A stretch of 64,000 bases of DNA from Belliella alkalica (GCF_022549785.1 NZ_JAKZGO010000015.1:39541-103540); one strand, 5' to 3'. Shown: positions 16,797-26,420, counted from the stretch's first letter. The notes: generated from the sequence alone by a model not told the origin. Numbers and translations: made by a program.

Positions 16797-18086
16797 ATGA
16801 AAAACCTAACATTATTTGTCTTTTTGATAGTTGTAATTTCTTCCTGCAAGAAAGAGCAAAGGGATCCTGCACTATTTTACTATCCGGCTGAATGGGAACC
16901 ACAGGAAGCTATGTTAATGGGTTGGACGGAAAGGCAACCGGAGTTTTTTCCATTGGTTGTCGATTTGGCACGCGCACTTGAAGGTTCTACATCTGTCATT
17001 TTTGTATCAGATACCAGTGAAAATCCTGTGGTTTTCAAAGAATACCTATTGGAAAATGGCTTAGATACTGCAGCATATACTTTTATATCTTTACCCGTAT
17101 GGCAAGCTGTGGCACTAAGAGACGTTGGCCCGGTGTATCTGGTCAATGGGCTGGGGGACACAAAAGCAGTGGACTATAGCTGGTCATTTCAGGATTTTTT
17201 CGAACGGTTTTTAATCGAGAAAGGTGTGGATCCGGACACAGCTAAGGCCGATGCTTCATTTTTCAACAGAAATCAAAAAACGGACAGTTTGATAGCTGCA
17301 AGAGAGGGACTAGAGGTGCTTGTCTCTCCTTTGAATTTAGATGGTGGTGCAATAGAGGTGAATGGGAAAGGAAGTATTTTGTTGAATGAGGATTGGATGT
17401 TTAAGGTTAATCCGGAATTGTCCAAACTCAGCATTGAAGAGGAACTCAAGCGTACTTTAGGGGTCCATCATTTTATTTGGGTAGGAAAAGGTTTGGTCGA
17501 AGATAGTGATCCAACGGAATTCATTGTTCCTGGATATGTTGCCATTGGTACCGCCGGTCATACCGATGAATATATCCGATTTGCCAATGCGAATACCATT
17601 TTGCTGGCTTGGGTGGATGAAGAAGAAAAAGATGTACATCCTGTTCATGCTGAAAACTACCGAAGGCTACAGGAAACGTATGATATTTTGGTCAAAGCAA
17701 AAGATCAGGATGGAAAACCATTCAAGATCATCAAAGTTCCTTTACCGGATCTGCGGTACAGGTCTAATATTGTTGTAGAGGGCTGGGCAATAAGTGATTC
17801 GACTATTGGGAACAAGTATTTTCTCCCCCACCAAAAGGTGGCATTAGGAGATACCCTGCAATACCTTTCTGCTTCCTCTTACCTCAATTTTTTGATTTCC
17901 AATGATAAGGTGCTCTTGCCAACTTATTTGGCAGTTGATAGCTCTGCTGAAAAAGAAGAACACGTCAAAGAGATTTTTTCAAGCTTATACCCTGATAAAC
18001 AATTGGTCTGGATAGATGCTACAGTTTATAATTGGGGAGGTGGAGGAATACATTGCTATACCAAACAGGTACCTAAAGCTAATTGA
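16797..18086 (+). CDS. Agmatine deiminase/peptidylarginine deiminase-family lipoprotein
   Basis: 429 residues with a lipoprotein signal (LIVVISSCKK). Guanidino-modifying enzyme features: WEPQEAMLMGW, ALRDVGPV, NLDGGAIEV, GTAGHTDEYIRF (catalytic His) and the C-terminal WGGGGIHC with catalytic Cys. The family (PAD_porph) converts agmatine to N-carbamoylputrescine or peptidyl-arginine to citrulline. The envelope location favours an extracytoplasmic guanidine substrate over cytoplasmic agmatine, but that is inference. A truncated paralogue lies at 13261-13473 behind a matching promoter. An M3 peptidase follows 48 bp downstream. Confidence 0.88.
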   Translation: MKNLTLFVFLIVVISSCKKEQRDPALFYYPAEWEPQEAMLMGWTERQPEFFPLVVDLARALEGSTSVIFVSDTSENPVVFKEYLLENGLDTAAYTFISLPVWQAVALRDVGPVYLVNGLGDTKAVDYSWSFQDFFERFLIEKGVDPDTAKADASFFNRNQKTDSLIAAREGLEVLVSPLNLDGGAIEVNGKGSILLNEDWMFKVNPELSKLSIEEELKRTLGVHHFIWVGKGLVEDSDPTEFIVPGYVAIGTAGHTDEYIRFANANTILLAWVDEEEKDVHPVHAENYRRLQETYDILVKAKDQDGKPFKIIKVPLPDLRYRSNIVVEGWAISDSTIGNKYFLPHQKVALGDTLQYLSASSYLNFLISNDKVLLPTYLAVDSSAEKEEHVKEIFSSLYPDKQLVWIDATVYNWGGGGIHCYTKQVPKAN

Positions 18087-18134
18087 GAATCAAAGTTTTT
18101 AATGAATTGATAAAAACCATAAAATATTAATAAA

Positions 18135-20231
18135 ATGAACACAAAATTTACATTTCTTATTTTTGGGCTATTGCTAATCATAAAACCTTCACTCGCTCAA
18201 AACCCCTTACTTGAAACCTTCAACACCCCTCACGGGATCATTCCTTTGGAAAAGGTTGAGGCGGAGCATATTTTACCTGCCTTTAATGTTGCCTTGGAAG
18301 AAGACAGGAAGCAGGTACAGGCCATTATTGATAACTCAGAGACCGCAACATTCAACAATACCATCGCCGCATATGCGAAGATTGGGAGAAATACAGGCAT
18401 GATATCAGGCTATGCAAATGCAATGGCTGCTGTCAATGGCAATCCCGAGATATATCAGACGGTAGGCATGGTCAGCCACCTAAGCAGCGCCTTTTCTAAT
18501 GAATTGCTTTTCAATGAAAAACTTTTCGAGAGGGTAAAGGAGGTTTATCTACAAAAGGAAAGCTTGTCATTGACTTCGGAGGAATTGACCCTGTTGGAGA
18601 ACTATTACCTCTGGTTTGCCCGTAATGGCAATGATCTTTCAGGTAAGGATAAAGAGCGTCTGAAAGAGGTCAGGGGCCGCCTGAGTGAATTGAGCACTAT
18701 CTTTGGTCAGAATGCTATACAGGACAGGGACCGCACATTTTTCCACCTTACACAGGAAGAAGACCTGGCCGGATTGCCCGAAAGGATAATTGCTTCAGCT
18801 GCAGAATATGCGAAGAGTAAAAATACTGATGGATGGGCTTTCCCAATTTCAGGCCCTTCAACAGGAGACTTCATGAGGTACGCAGATAACAGAACATCAA
18901 GAGAAAAGCTTTTGAAGTTATCGTGGCAAATCGGAAACAACCCCAATGAATTCAATAATCTTGAAATTGCCAAAGAGCTATTGAACCTTCGTCTTGAAAT
19001 GGCCCAACTGCTAGGTTACAACTCTTTTGCCGAATATGAGCTTGAAGAAAGAATGGCAGAAACGCCAGAGCAAGTAATGACTTTTCTTGACACATTCAAG
19101 GACAAGGTAAAACCCATAGCAGAAAAGGAAATAGAAAATCTGCATGCATTTGCCATTTCTCAAGGCTTTGATGATGTGATCCGACATTGGGATTTTGCTT
19201 ATTTCAACAGGAAATACAGGGAGGGGATTTTTGAATTTAACACCGACGAGGTTAAGCCTTGGTTGCCTGTGGGACATGCCATCGAGGAAACTTTTTCTAT
19301 GGTATCTGAAATGTGGGGGCTGGAGTTCAGGGAAAACCAAAGCTTGCCAAAAATGCATCCCCAAATGCTTCCATACGAGGTGTTTGACGCAAACGGTGAC
19401 GTAAAAGCGGTATTATATCTTGACCTTTATGAGAGAGCAGGAAAAGTAGGTGGAGCATTTGCCGGGGCAATCCGTGCACAAAATAAAGAAAGCGGGCAAA
19501 ATGAAATTCCTTTGATAGGCCTTGTGTGTAACTTTAGAAATCCTTCCATAGATAATGAGGCATTTTTGAGCTTAGGTGAACTCAGTACTTTTCTGCATGA
19601 ATTGGGACATGCCTTGCATTATATATTGTCAGATGTAACCTATAGAAACCTATCTGGTACAAACTTAAAGTACAGTGATTTTGTAGAGGTTCCTTCCATG
19701 TTGCTGGAAAAGTGGGCTTATGAACCGGATTTTCTGGCAAGGGTGGGCAGGCATTACCAAACAGGTGAAGCGCTCCCACAAGAAATGATTGATAAAATCA
19801 TACGCAATGAAAAGGAAGGCAGGGCACTTTCAGAAATGCGGTTAACTATTGCTGATGCTGCCCTCGATATTGCCCTTCACGATATGAATATGCCTTTTGA
19901 AGGTGATCTTTGCGGTTGGGAAAGGGACTTTACCCAAAACTATTCCTTGTTTCCTTCGGTAGAAGACGCATGCTATATCCCATCATTTCGTCACATATTT
20001 TCCAATGGGTATGCTTCCGGTTATTACACCTATACTTGGTCAGACATGATGTCTTGGGATATTTTCAATGAGTTTAGAAAGAATGGCATTTTCGATCCAG
20101 CCATAGCCAAAAGACTGGAAAAGGAGATATTGTCGAAAGGCGGTACTGTTCATCCAAGGGAGTTATTCAAAAACTTTATGGGTAGGGATATGAATATAAA
20201 TGCATTTTTGGAGAGTTTTGATGATCAATAG
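18135..20231 (+). CDS. dcp: Exported M3-family peptidyl-dipeptidase (Dcp-like)
   Basis: 698 residues with a signal peptide (to about residue 21, ending SLA|Q). Zinc site HELGHALHY with HExxH at 488-492 and downstream FVEVPSMLLEKWAYE supplying the third ligand. Substrate-binding tyrosines are likely in the conserved FSNGYASGYYTYTWSDM block near the C-terminus. N-terminal FNTPHGIIPLEKVEAEHILPAF is typical of Dcp/OpdA. It removes C-terminal dipeptides from oligopeptides, here outside the cytoplasm. Probably co-transcribed with the upstream deiminase gene. Confidence 0.93.
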   Translation: MNTKFTFLIFGLLLIIKPSLAQNPLLETFNTPHGIIPLEKVEAEHILPAFNVALEEDRKQVQAIIDNSETATFNNTIAAYAKIGRNTGMISGYANAMAAVNGNPEIYQTVGMVSHLSSAFSNELLFNEKLFERVKEVYLQKESLSLTSEELTLLENYYLWFARNGNDLSGKDKERLKEVRGRLSELSTIFGQNAIQDRDRTFFHLTQEEDLAGLPERIIASAAEYAKSKNTDGWAFPISGPSTGDFMRYADNRTSREKLLKLSWQIGNNPNEFNNLEIAKELLNLRLEMAQLLGYNSFAEYELEERMAETPEQVMTFLDTFKDKVKPIAEKEIENLHAFAISQGFDDVIRHWDFAYFNRKYREGIFEFNTDEVKPWLPVGHAIEETFSMVSEMWGLEFRENQSLPKMHPQMLPYEVFDANGDVKAVLYLDLYERAGKVGGAFAGAIRAQNKESGQNEIPLIGLVCNFRNPSIDNEAFLSLGELSTFLHELGHALHYILSDVTYRNLSGTNLKYSDFVEVPSMLLEKWAYEPDFLARVGRHYQTGEALPQEMIDKIIRNEKEGRALSEMRLTIADAALDIALHDMNMPFEGDLCGWERDFTQNYSLFPSVEDACYIPSFRHIFSNGYASGYYTYTWSDMMSWDIFNEFRKNGIFDPAIAKRLEKEILSKGGTVHPRELFKNFMGRDMNINAFLESFDDQ

Positions 20232-20242
20232 AATAGGTTTAT

Positions 20243-20395
20243 ATGAAATACCTAAACTCCCGCTTTTACTTGATTATCACCATCCTGCTTCTGCTATTGG
20301 TGTTGTTAGGCTTTGGTCCTAGGTTTTATCTGCGACCTTTTTTCGATCAGCCAAGGCATTTGCAAATGGCGCAATTGCCTATCTATTTGATATGA
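20243..20395 (+). pseudogene. Truncated N-terminus of a multi-pass membrane protein
   Basis: A 50-codon frame 11 bp after the peptidase stop codon reads MKYLNSRFYLIITILLLLL, then LGFGPRFYLRPFF and LPIYLI before TGA. The FGPxFYLRPFF block followed by a LPIYL(I/V) segment resembles the start of a family of integral membrane proteins that normally continue with several more helices. The stop therefore cuts it short. It is either a remnant or a small membrane peptide; I favour a remnant. Confidence 0.55.
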
Positions 20396-20533
20396 AAAAG
20401 CTAAATAAAGACTGTAAAAATAAGTAGAATCAAAAGCACTGCATTCAGGTAAATCCTGTTTTTTCAATTTTGAAGGCTGGAGTTGAGTAGTTAAACATAG
20501 TCAGTTTTTTCAAGATATCAAAACTATTTTTTT

Positions 20534-20581
20534 ATCACATCATTATGGTATTTCTCTCTATTTCAATGAGATGTATCTTTG
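20534..20581 (+). promoter_or_regulatory. Regulon motif site 7 with strong -7 box
   Basis: ATCACATCATTATGGTATTT (20534-20553), followed 21 bp after GGTATT by a perfect Bacteroidota -7 box TATCTTTG (20574-20581). The downstream gene (serine hydrolase) starts at 20725, giving a leader of roughly 135 bases. The rest of the 20396-20724 gap shows no gene. Confidence 0.65.
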
Positions 20582-20724
20582 AGTAGGTCAAAAAAAATAG
20601 TTTTTATAAAGTTTTGAGCTAAAGAGAATTTCTGGGCTGACACGGTTTTAAGTGTTGGGAAATGTAAAGTTATTAAACCGAATCTTTTTATGATCGGAAT
20701 AAAAAAAAACTAATCACAAAAAAA

Positions 20725-21954
20725 ATGTCAAGAAAATTAACAAATCTAACAGATATCATGGCGAACCTTAAGGTTTCGGATAGTGAAATCAAAAACCACC
20801 AAATCAATCCTGAGAATATTAGAAACATTCAGACAGATACAGGATTTGAAGAAGTCAAAGCTCCTCGATTGGCAACTTTTACACGTAGAAAAAGTAAGCC
20901 GAAACTGGATTCAAATAAGTTTGTAAATAGCATTCATGATTATTTCAAAGGAAAAGTACCAGGATATGCTTTTCAATTGAGAAAAGGAGGGCTGCCTAAT
21001 CAAACTCTGATATGGGATTGGGCTAGGAGACCTGTAGATGGAGGGAAAGGTTGGACATTGGATACGAGAATGCATGTCGCAAGTGTAAGTAAAATGATCA
21101 CAGGTATCGCAATGTATAAGTTGCTTTCCGAAAAGAAAATTTCTCTTGACGCTGCCATTATCAATTACCTTCCTACATATTGGAAAAAAGGGAACAATGT
21201 GGACAAAATCACCTTTAGAAATCTCCTGAATCATACCTCAGGGTTTGACACAGGAGATTCCAAATCTGATTTCAGCACGATGAAATCCAGAGTCAGTGCA
21301 GGTGTATCACTTACTGGAACTGTAGCTTTGGGAAAAGGAAAATATGCAAACATGAATTTTGGATTATGCAGGATCCTGATTCCCATTATCAATTCAGATA
21401 TCAACAAGAACACACGATTCAATCTTCTGCCTTTTGGGGCAGCGATGGAAGATTCAATTTGGGATTCCGTCACGATTTCGGCTTATCAAAAATATGTGCA
21501 ATCAAAAGTTTTCAATCCAGCAGGAGTGAAGCCAGCAGGATTTGTGCCTATGCCCTTTATTGGTGCTTTAGCCTATAATTTGACTCCGATCAATAAGAAG
21601 GGCTGGGATTCAGGTGATTTGAAATCCATGAGTGGAGGGGCATCATGGAGGCTTTCTATCAATGAGGTATTGGATGTTATGAATCATTTGAGAAGAAAAG
21701 GTACCATTCTATCAAAAATTAGAGCCAATTATTTGCTAGAACAAAAATTGGGACTTGATTGGAATGTTGAAACCATGGCTGGAAAATGGTACTCCAAAAA
21801 TGGCCGCTGGACAAATATAAGTGTAGGAACAGAGCAATGTGTTGCTGCATTTTTACCTGAAGATTATGAATTGGTGATATTCGTGAATGGGCCATTGCCA
21901 AGCCCTGGCCTAATGGGTACAATGTATGATCTATATACAAAATCACTTGTGTGA
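20725..21954 (+). CDS. Beta-lactamase-family serine hydrolase without export signal
   Basis: 409 residues. Catalytic SxxK as SVSK in HVASVSKMITGIAMY (about residue 118), YxN as YANMNFGL, and surrounding LLNHTSGFD typical of class C beta-lactamase/esterase-like hydrolases. The N-terminus (MSRKLTNLTDIMANLKVSDS) has no signal peptide, unusual for the family, and the first 70 residues are low-similarity and polar. Substrate unknown; many members are esterases or D-aminopeptidases rather than antibiotic-resistance enzymes. It is preceded by a regulon motif promoter. Confidence 0.82.
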   Translation: MSRKLTNLTDIMANLKVSDSEIKNHQINPENIRNIQTDTGFEEVKAPRLATFTRRKSKPKLDSNKFVNSIHDYFKGKVPGYAFQLRKGGLPNQTLIWDWARRPVDGGKGWTLDTRMHVASVSKMITGIAMYKLLSEKKISLDAAIINYLPTYWKKGNNVDKITFRNLLNHTSGFDTGDSKSDFSTMKSRVSAGVSLTGTVALGKGKYANMNFGLCRILIPIINSDINKNTRFNLLPFGAAMEDSIWDSVTISAYQKYVQSKVFNPAGVKPAGFVPMPFIGALAYNLTPINKKGWDSGDLKSMSGGASWRLSINEVLDVMNHLRRKGTILSKIRANYLLEQKLGLDWNVETMAGKWYSKNGRWTNISVGTEQCVAAFLPEDYELVIFVNGPLPSPGLMGTMYDLYTKSLV

Positions 21955-22123
21955 TATGCCTAACTGATACAATTTTTTGTGGACTTGACTATTTTGGAAA
22001 TGTTTGTATGGTTAAAATTAGGGTGATTTGTTTTTAGAAAGAGGCTTTAAAGACCAGACAGTAATCAGCTTTCTGAAAATTAGAAGATCAAAAAGTTTAA
22101 GTCCCATTATCCCTGTTTGGATG

Positions 22124-22161
22124 GGTTGTGTTAATTGATTAAGTCATTGATTAACACAACC
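22124..22161 (+). terminator. Hairpin, probable terminator
   Basis: Arms GGTTGTGTTAAT (22124-22135) and ATTAACACAACC (22150-22161) are perfectly complementary, followed by TATTTTTG. It lies 170 bp after the serine hydrolase. The T run is weak, so it could also be an intergenic palindrome. Confidence 0.4.
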
Positions 22162-22217
22162 TATTTTTGCATGTTTACCATTCAGTCTTTACACTTCAAA
22201 TTGACGTATCAACTTGT

Positions 22218-22343
22218 ATGTTTAACACATTTTTAATTGCTATCTTGCTTTTGGCAATTGACATAATTACTGCAATTCATGGAGTAGAGTTTAAGGATGC
22301 AAATCAAAACCCGTATGTTGTTAATTTCAGGGAATTGATGTGA
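22218..22343 (+). CDS. Possible 41-residue hydrophobic peptide
   Basis: ATG at 22218 opens MFNTFLIAILLLAIDIITAI, then a short polar tail ending NFRELM. The hydrophobic start is suggestive, but there is no recognisable family and it may be chance or a remnant. A further 23-codon frame (MTKKASGRFKDLDDLENLRS, 22370-22441) runs into the start of the flavodoxin gene. The remainder of 21955-22427 shows nothing else. Confidence 0.2.
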   Translation: MFNTFLIAILLLAIDIITAIHGVEFKDANQNPYVVNFRELM

Positions 22344-22427
22344 GGCTTTTAAGTATTGTAGATCTTATAATGACAAAAAAAGCATCAGGAAGATTTAAGG
22401 ATTTAGATGATTTGGAAAATTTGAGAA

Positions 22428-23015
22428 GTGATGAAGTATAGCAAACTAAAAGTATTTGTATTTTTTATCGTTCTATTGACTTCTATAGAATTGTCTTTTG
22501 GCCAATCTTCGCCTACTATCCTTATTGCCTACTATTCTGAATCCGGTAAAACCCAATCCATGGCTGAGGCTGTCGCTAAGGGAGTTGATGAAATTGAAAA
22601 AGTGGATTTTATCCTAAAACCAATCTCTGAAGTCAAGATCGATGAGGTTTTAAATGCATCTGCAATTATCCTGGGTTCGCCTGTGTACAATGGGAATGTA
22701 GCTCCTGAGATTCAAGAATTCATCAATTCTTGGCCTTTCGAAGGGAGACCACTGAAAGATAAAATCGGAGCTGTCTTCGTTACAGGTGGTGGTTTTTCGA
22801 TTGGCGAAGAAGCTGTAATGATGAGCATGATTCGATCTATGATGATTCATGGTTTGATCATAGTAGGAGGAGATTCGGTAGAATCAGCTTTTGGGGCTTC
22901 GGCGATTACAGGGGAAGGTGATTTTGATGGGGGAGAAATTCAGGATATTTTTCTTAAAAAGGCTGTTGGCTTAGGGAGAAGAATAAGTGCAACAGTTGTA
23001 GACCGGTCTAAGTGA
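22428..23015 (+). CDS. Exported flavodoxin-fold protein (WrbA/NQO-like)
   Basis: 195 residues. A signal peptide (about residues 1-25, ending SFG|Q) precedes a flavodoxin fold: FMN phosphate loop SESGKTQSMAEAVAKG, then AIILGSPVYNGNVAPEIQEF, GAVFVTGGGFSIGEEAVMMSM and a C-terminal helix. The order fits NAD(P)H:quinone oxidoreductase-type flavoproteins. Flavodoxins are normally cytoplasmic, so export is odd; covalent or folded-state FMN loading in the periplasm would be needed. The start could be either of two adjacent ATG codons (22428 or 22431). Confidence 0.8.
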   Translation: MMKYSKLKVFVFFIVLLTSIELSFGQSSPTILIAYYSESGKTQSMAEAVAKGVDEIEKVDFILKPISEVKIDEVLNASAIILGSPVYNGNVAPEIQEFINSWPFEGRPLKDKIGAVFVTGGGFSIGEEAVMMSMIRSMMIHGLIIVGGDSVESAFGASAITGEGDFDGGEIQDIFLKKAVGLGRRISATVVDRSK

Positions 23016-23280
23016 TTTTTAATTAAAAAGGGAAGGATAGTTAGATTTCCTCTTCGCGGTACATATAATTAATTTCAAAACGTGATTATTTGCAATGACA
23101 GCAATAGTTGGGTGTTCCCTTAAAATCATGCGGATAAAATTATTAGTCGATTAGTTATTTGTGCTTAGATAATCGATTGATTTAAACTACCTCAATGAGG
23201 TTGGCTTTTGATAAGAAAGCGGTAATCATATTTTATAAAACTTTGTTTTACCTCTTTCTATACATTTATTTCACTCTTAG

Positions 23281-24189
23281 TCAATCATGCCTTGATCCTT
23301 TGATTACTTGGAAGGTATGCAAAATGGCAGGAAAAATTGCATCCATTGATTCTTCAGCTCCTTTGGTAGACCCAGGCAAGGCAAGAACAACACTTTCACC
23401 AATTATACCGGCAACACTTCTTGATAACATTGAATATGGAGTTCTCATTTGTCCATAACTTCTGATAGCTTCTTCTATTCCATAAATTTCTTTCTCCAAA
23501 AGTGGTTTTATGGCCTCAGGAGTAACATCTCTAGGAGAAAGGCCTGTACCACCTGTATAGATAATCAAATCGATTTGTTGGCTTGAAAATGAAATTAATT
23601 TTTCTTGGATCTCATCAATTTCATCAGGAACTATGATATATTCGACAGTTTCGATGTTGTAAGCATTTAGTTTTTTTGATATTGCTAAGCCAGCTTTATC
23701 TTCTTTTTCTCCAGAAGAAATAGAGTCAGAACACACAATTACTGCTGCGCGAAGAGATTGATTATGGAATTTAAAGGAACTTTTCCCACCTTTTTTTTCA
23801 ATCAGCTTGATCTGTTGGATTGTGATGTTTTTATCTAAGGGCTTTAACATGTCATATATGGTGAGAGCAACTACTGAAGCGGCATGCATAGCCTCTACTT
23901 CTACACCTGTTTTGTATATAGTATGGATTTCTACCCGAATGTGAATCAGTAAGTCAATGATTTCGAAAGTAATTAATGTGTATTCTATGGGCAGGGGATG
24001 GCAATCAGGAATCATGTCTGATGTCTTTTTGGCTGCAAATAGACCTGCTACTTTAGCCATTTCAAAAACATCACCTTTAGGTACTTTTTTTTCAACTACA
24101 GCTTTTATAACATCCTCATGGCTTACTTCAACAACTGCTTGAGCTGTGGCGATTCTTAAAGTTGATGATTTATGTGTGATGTTTATCAT
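23281..24189 (-). CDS. moaCB: Bifunctional molybdenum cofactor biosynthesis protein MoaC/MoaB
   Basis: 302 residues fusing two enzymes. Residues 1 to about 145 are MoaC (KKTSDMIPDCHPL, EVEAMHAASVVALTIYDM), which with MoaA makes cyclic pyranopterin monophosphate from GTP. Residues from about 150 are a MogA/MoaB adenylyltransferase domain (VIVCSDSISSGEKEDKAG, YTGGTGLSPRDVTPEA, LPGSTKGAEESMDA) that activates molybdopterin. The fused arrangement is known in Bacteroidota. No other moa, moe or molybdoenzyme gene is in the window, so it stands apart from its pathway here. Confidence 0.93.
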   Translation of the reverse strand: MINITHKSSTLRIATAQAVVEVSHEDVIKAVVEKKVPKGDVFEMAKVAGLFAAKKTSDMIPDCHPLPIEYTLITFEIIDLLIHIRVEIHTIYKTGVEVEAMHAASVVALTIYDMLKPLDKNITIQQIKLIEKKGGKSSFKFHNQSLRAAVIVCSDSISSGEKEDKAGLAISKKLNAYNIETVEYIIVPDEIDEIQEKLISFSSQQIDLIIYTGGTGLSPRDVTPEAIKPLLEKEIYGIEEAIRSYGQMRTPYSMLSRSVAGIIGESVVLALPGSTKGAEESMDAIFPAILHTFQVIKGSRHD

Positions 24190-24632
24190 GTTTTACTTTT
24201 TTTTCTTAATCATAATCTAAAATCTATGGAGTTAGAAATTAGATATTCAATGCTTTAGAGTAAATTTTTTATCATTATGGCTTCCCATTTCTTGATCTTA
24301 TTTTTTGATTTATCTAATCAAATAAGTTTGTTAGAAAACTTTCTTTTTCATCTATTAGTGTCATTTGAATAGAAAGCCTTGAATCAATAATCTTATCAGA
24401 AATATAATAACTACACCTAAAGGTACATCTGCCAATGGGTGAAATCATATTAGGAGCATGAATTATCCTTTACTGATCATTTATTGCTCTCTAAATTCAT
24501 ACGATGGTTTGATTCCAATTCAAGATTAATGATGATTCTAACTAATTTATGTAAACCAATTGCTTTTTCAGGCTTATTGAGCTTTGCAAATTAAAAGCTT
24601 ATTTAGAGAGAATTAGCAATTAAAGCGATTAT
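24190..24632. other. 443-bp gap without convincing gene
   Basis: AT-rich. The only open stretch is a 44-codon minus-strand frame at 24314-24448 (MISPIGRCTFRCSYYISDK start, ESFLTNLFD end) without recognisable family; it could be a remnant. No conserved riboswitch architecture was recognised upstream of moaCB. Confidence 0.4.
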
Positions 24633-25589
24633 TTAATGATTTGGGAGCTGTTTTTTCATCATTTCTCTCAATAAATCCCCAATCATAATTTTGAATTCAG
24701 GTGGCTCTACTACAGTGAATTGATCTGCAAATATGATCAACCATCTAAGAATATTTTCAAGAGCTACGGTCATAAATGTCATTTCTACATTTTCCCCTAT
24801 CTCTTTTTGCATGACAAATCCATAGTTAAATTTCTGTCCTTGGAGATATTTAATTATATTTTTTGGGATAAGTATGACAACCTTTATTAAAGATTCTTGT
24901 TTTTGGATCTTTGCCAAATAGGCTTTCAGGCTAGGGTGTCGATCAGGGAAAGTTTCTTCTTTGGAACTGATTTTTTGTATTCTATCAACCCTAAATGTCC
25001 TGTAAGCCTTTCTTAATCTACACCAAGCAATCAAATACCATTTGTCAAATGCATAGTAGATCCCAATAGGTTCGATTTCCCGTGTACTTTTCTCTTCCTT
25101 TTCAAATGAAATGTAGTCAATATTTAGAACGCATTTCTTTACTAAACTATTCAAGATTTCTTGAAGACCCTTGCCTTTATTTTCAATTTGGTTGAAATCA
25201 AGATTTTGCATAACCTCGATTTGATGGGAAAGTTCTTCAAGTGTAGATTTTTCGGCATGTCGAAGTACAGCTTTGATCTTGATCATTCCAGATTGGAAGT
25301 CATTGTTCATCCCTTTTTCTGTGATTTTTTCGTAGATTTTCTCAGCTACCAAAAATGAAAGCGCTTCTTCTTTTGTAAACATCAGTGGAGGCAGCCTATA
25401 GCCTTCTACCAATTTATAGCCAATTCCTGCTTCGGAGGAAATTGGCACTCCAGACTCTTCCAAAGCCCTAATGTCTCTGTAAACAGTCCTTAGACTGATT
25501 TCGAATCTGTCAGCAATTGATTGGGCAGTAATGATGTTTTTTGATTGCAATTGGGTCAATATAGCTGTTAGTCTCTTTAATCTGTTCAT
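24633..25589 (-). CDS. WYL-domain transcriptional regulator (YafY-like)
   Basis: 318 residues: N-terminal DeoR/HTH_11 winged helix (RLKRLTAILTQLQSKNIITA, ISLRTVYRDIRALEESGVPI), a middle helical part, then the WYL domain (GIYYAFDKWYLIAWCRLRKAYRTFRVDRI) and a C-terminal WCX extension. WYL regulators sense small ligands or nucleic acids. It is divergent from a DinB-like gene 244 bp away, its likely target. Pairs of WYL regulator and DinB or glyoxalase-type enzyme are common in Bacteroidota. Confidence 0.9.
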   Translation of the reverse strand: MNRLKRLTAILTQLQSKNIITAQSIADRFEISLRTVYRDIRALEESGVPISSEAGIGYKLVEGYRLPPLMFTKEEALSFLVAEKIYEKITEKGMNNDFQSGMIKIKAVLRHAEKSTLEELSHQIEVMQNLDFNQIENKGKGLQEILNSLVKKCVLNIDYISFEKEEKSTREIEPIGIYYAFDKWYLIAWCRLRKAYRTFRVDRIQKISSKEETFPDRHPSLKAYLAKIQKQESLIKVVILIPKNIIKYLQGQKFNYGFVMQKEIGENVEMTFMTVALENILRWLIIFADQFTVVEPPEFKIMIGDLLREMMKKQLPNH

Positions 25590-25833
25590 TGGCTGATATT
25601 CATTCTAGAAGAAAAGGATGTATGCTGATTGTAAATATTTGATAAAATTTAAATTGTTCAAAACCCTACTGACATAGGGCTGTCATATTGGTGACTTTTA
25701 TTTGTGTTATCCAATCGTCACAAATAGACTTCAAGATTCATGAATACAATTAAGAGATTGGATGAATATGGTATTTGAGAGATCAGAATAACAATCAATC
25801 ATTAAATTTCTAACAGTTAAAATTAATCAAATT

Positions 25834-26337
25834 ATGGAAATTAAAAATTCAGAAGCAGTTACAAAAGGTTCAAAAGCGGTGATAGACCGTGAACAATTAT
25901 TGGCACATTGGCAAGGTCATCGTGCATTGACAAGGAGAGTCATTGAGGCATTTCCAGAGGAAAAATTGTTTGGCTTCCAAATTGGTGGAATGCGTCCATT
26001 TTCAGAGATGGTTAAAGAATTACTAGCCATTGCTGTTCCAGGCGCAAAGGGCTTGGCGACAAATGTTTGGGAAAAACTGAATGAAGAAATAGATTTGGGA
26101 AAAAGTAAAGCAGAGATTTTGTACCATTGGGATCAAGCTACTGAAGATATCAATTATTGGTGGTCTCAGATACCATTAGAGAGATTTCAGGAAGAGCTTT
26201 TGGCTTTTGGGCAATATAAAGACAAGGGCTTTTGTACACTTTTGTATTTTATTGACAATGAAATCCACCACAGAGGGCAAGGATATGTTTATTTGAGATC
26301 TTTAGGGGTAGAGCCTCCATCTTTCTGGGAAAGGTAA
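25834..26337 (+). CDS. DinB-fold protein
   Basis: 167 residues forming a four-helix DinB fold: EQLLAHWQGHRALTRRVIEA at the start (His ligand candidate), GGMRPFSEMVKELLAIA, and the C-terminal FIDNEIHHRGQGYVYLRSLG with the histidine pair that completes the metal triad. DinB-family members include metal-dependent thiol transferases such as bacillithiol S-transferase; the exact reaction is not readable. It is divergent from a WYL regulator and ends at a strong terminator. Confidence 0.87.
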   Translation: MEIKNSEAVTKGSKAVIDREQLLAHWQGHRALTRRVIEAFPEEKLFGFQIGGMRPFSEMVKELLAIAVPGAKGLATNVWEKLNEEIDLGKSKAEILYHWDQATEDINYWWSQIPLERFQEELLAFGQYKDKGFCTLLYFIDNEIHHRGQGYVYLRSLGVEPPSFWER

Positions 26338-26344
26338 CGGAAAT

Positions 26345-26398
26345 ATAGCTGGTGTTTTCAGAAACTATGTTAGTTTTTGGGGCGCCAGCTATTTTTTT
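26345..26398 (+). terminator. Rho-independent terminator after the dinB-like gene
   Basis: Arms ATAGCTGGTG (26345-26354) and CGCCAGCTAT (26383-26392) pair with one G-T, followed by seven T. Confidence 0.8.
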
Positions 26399-26420
26399 AT
26401 TATAAAATGAATTTTTAAAA

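Noticed and set aside
24190..24632. Molybdenum cofactor riboswitch upstream of moaCB
   Set aside because: No conserved Moco-element hairpins recognised, and the class is not known to be common in Bacteroidota.
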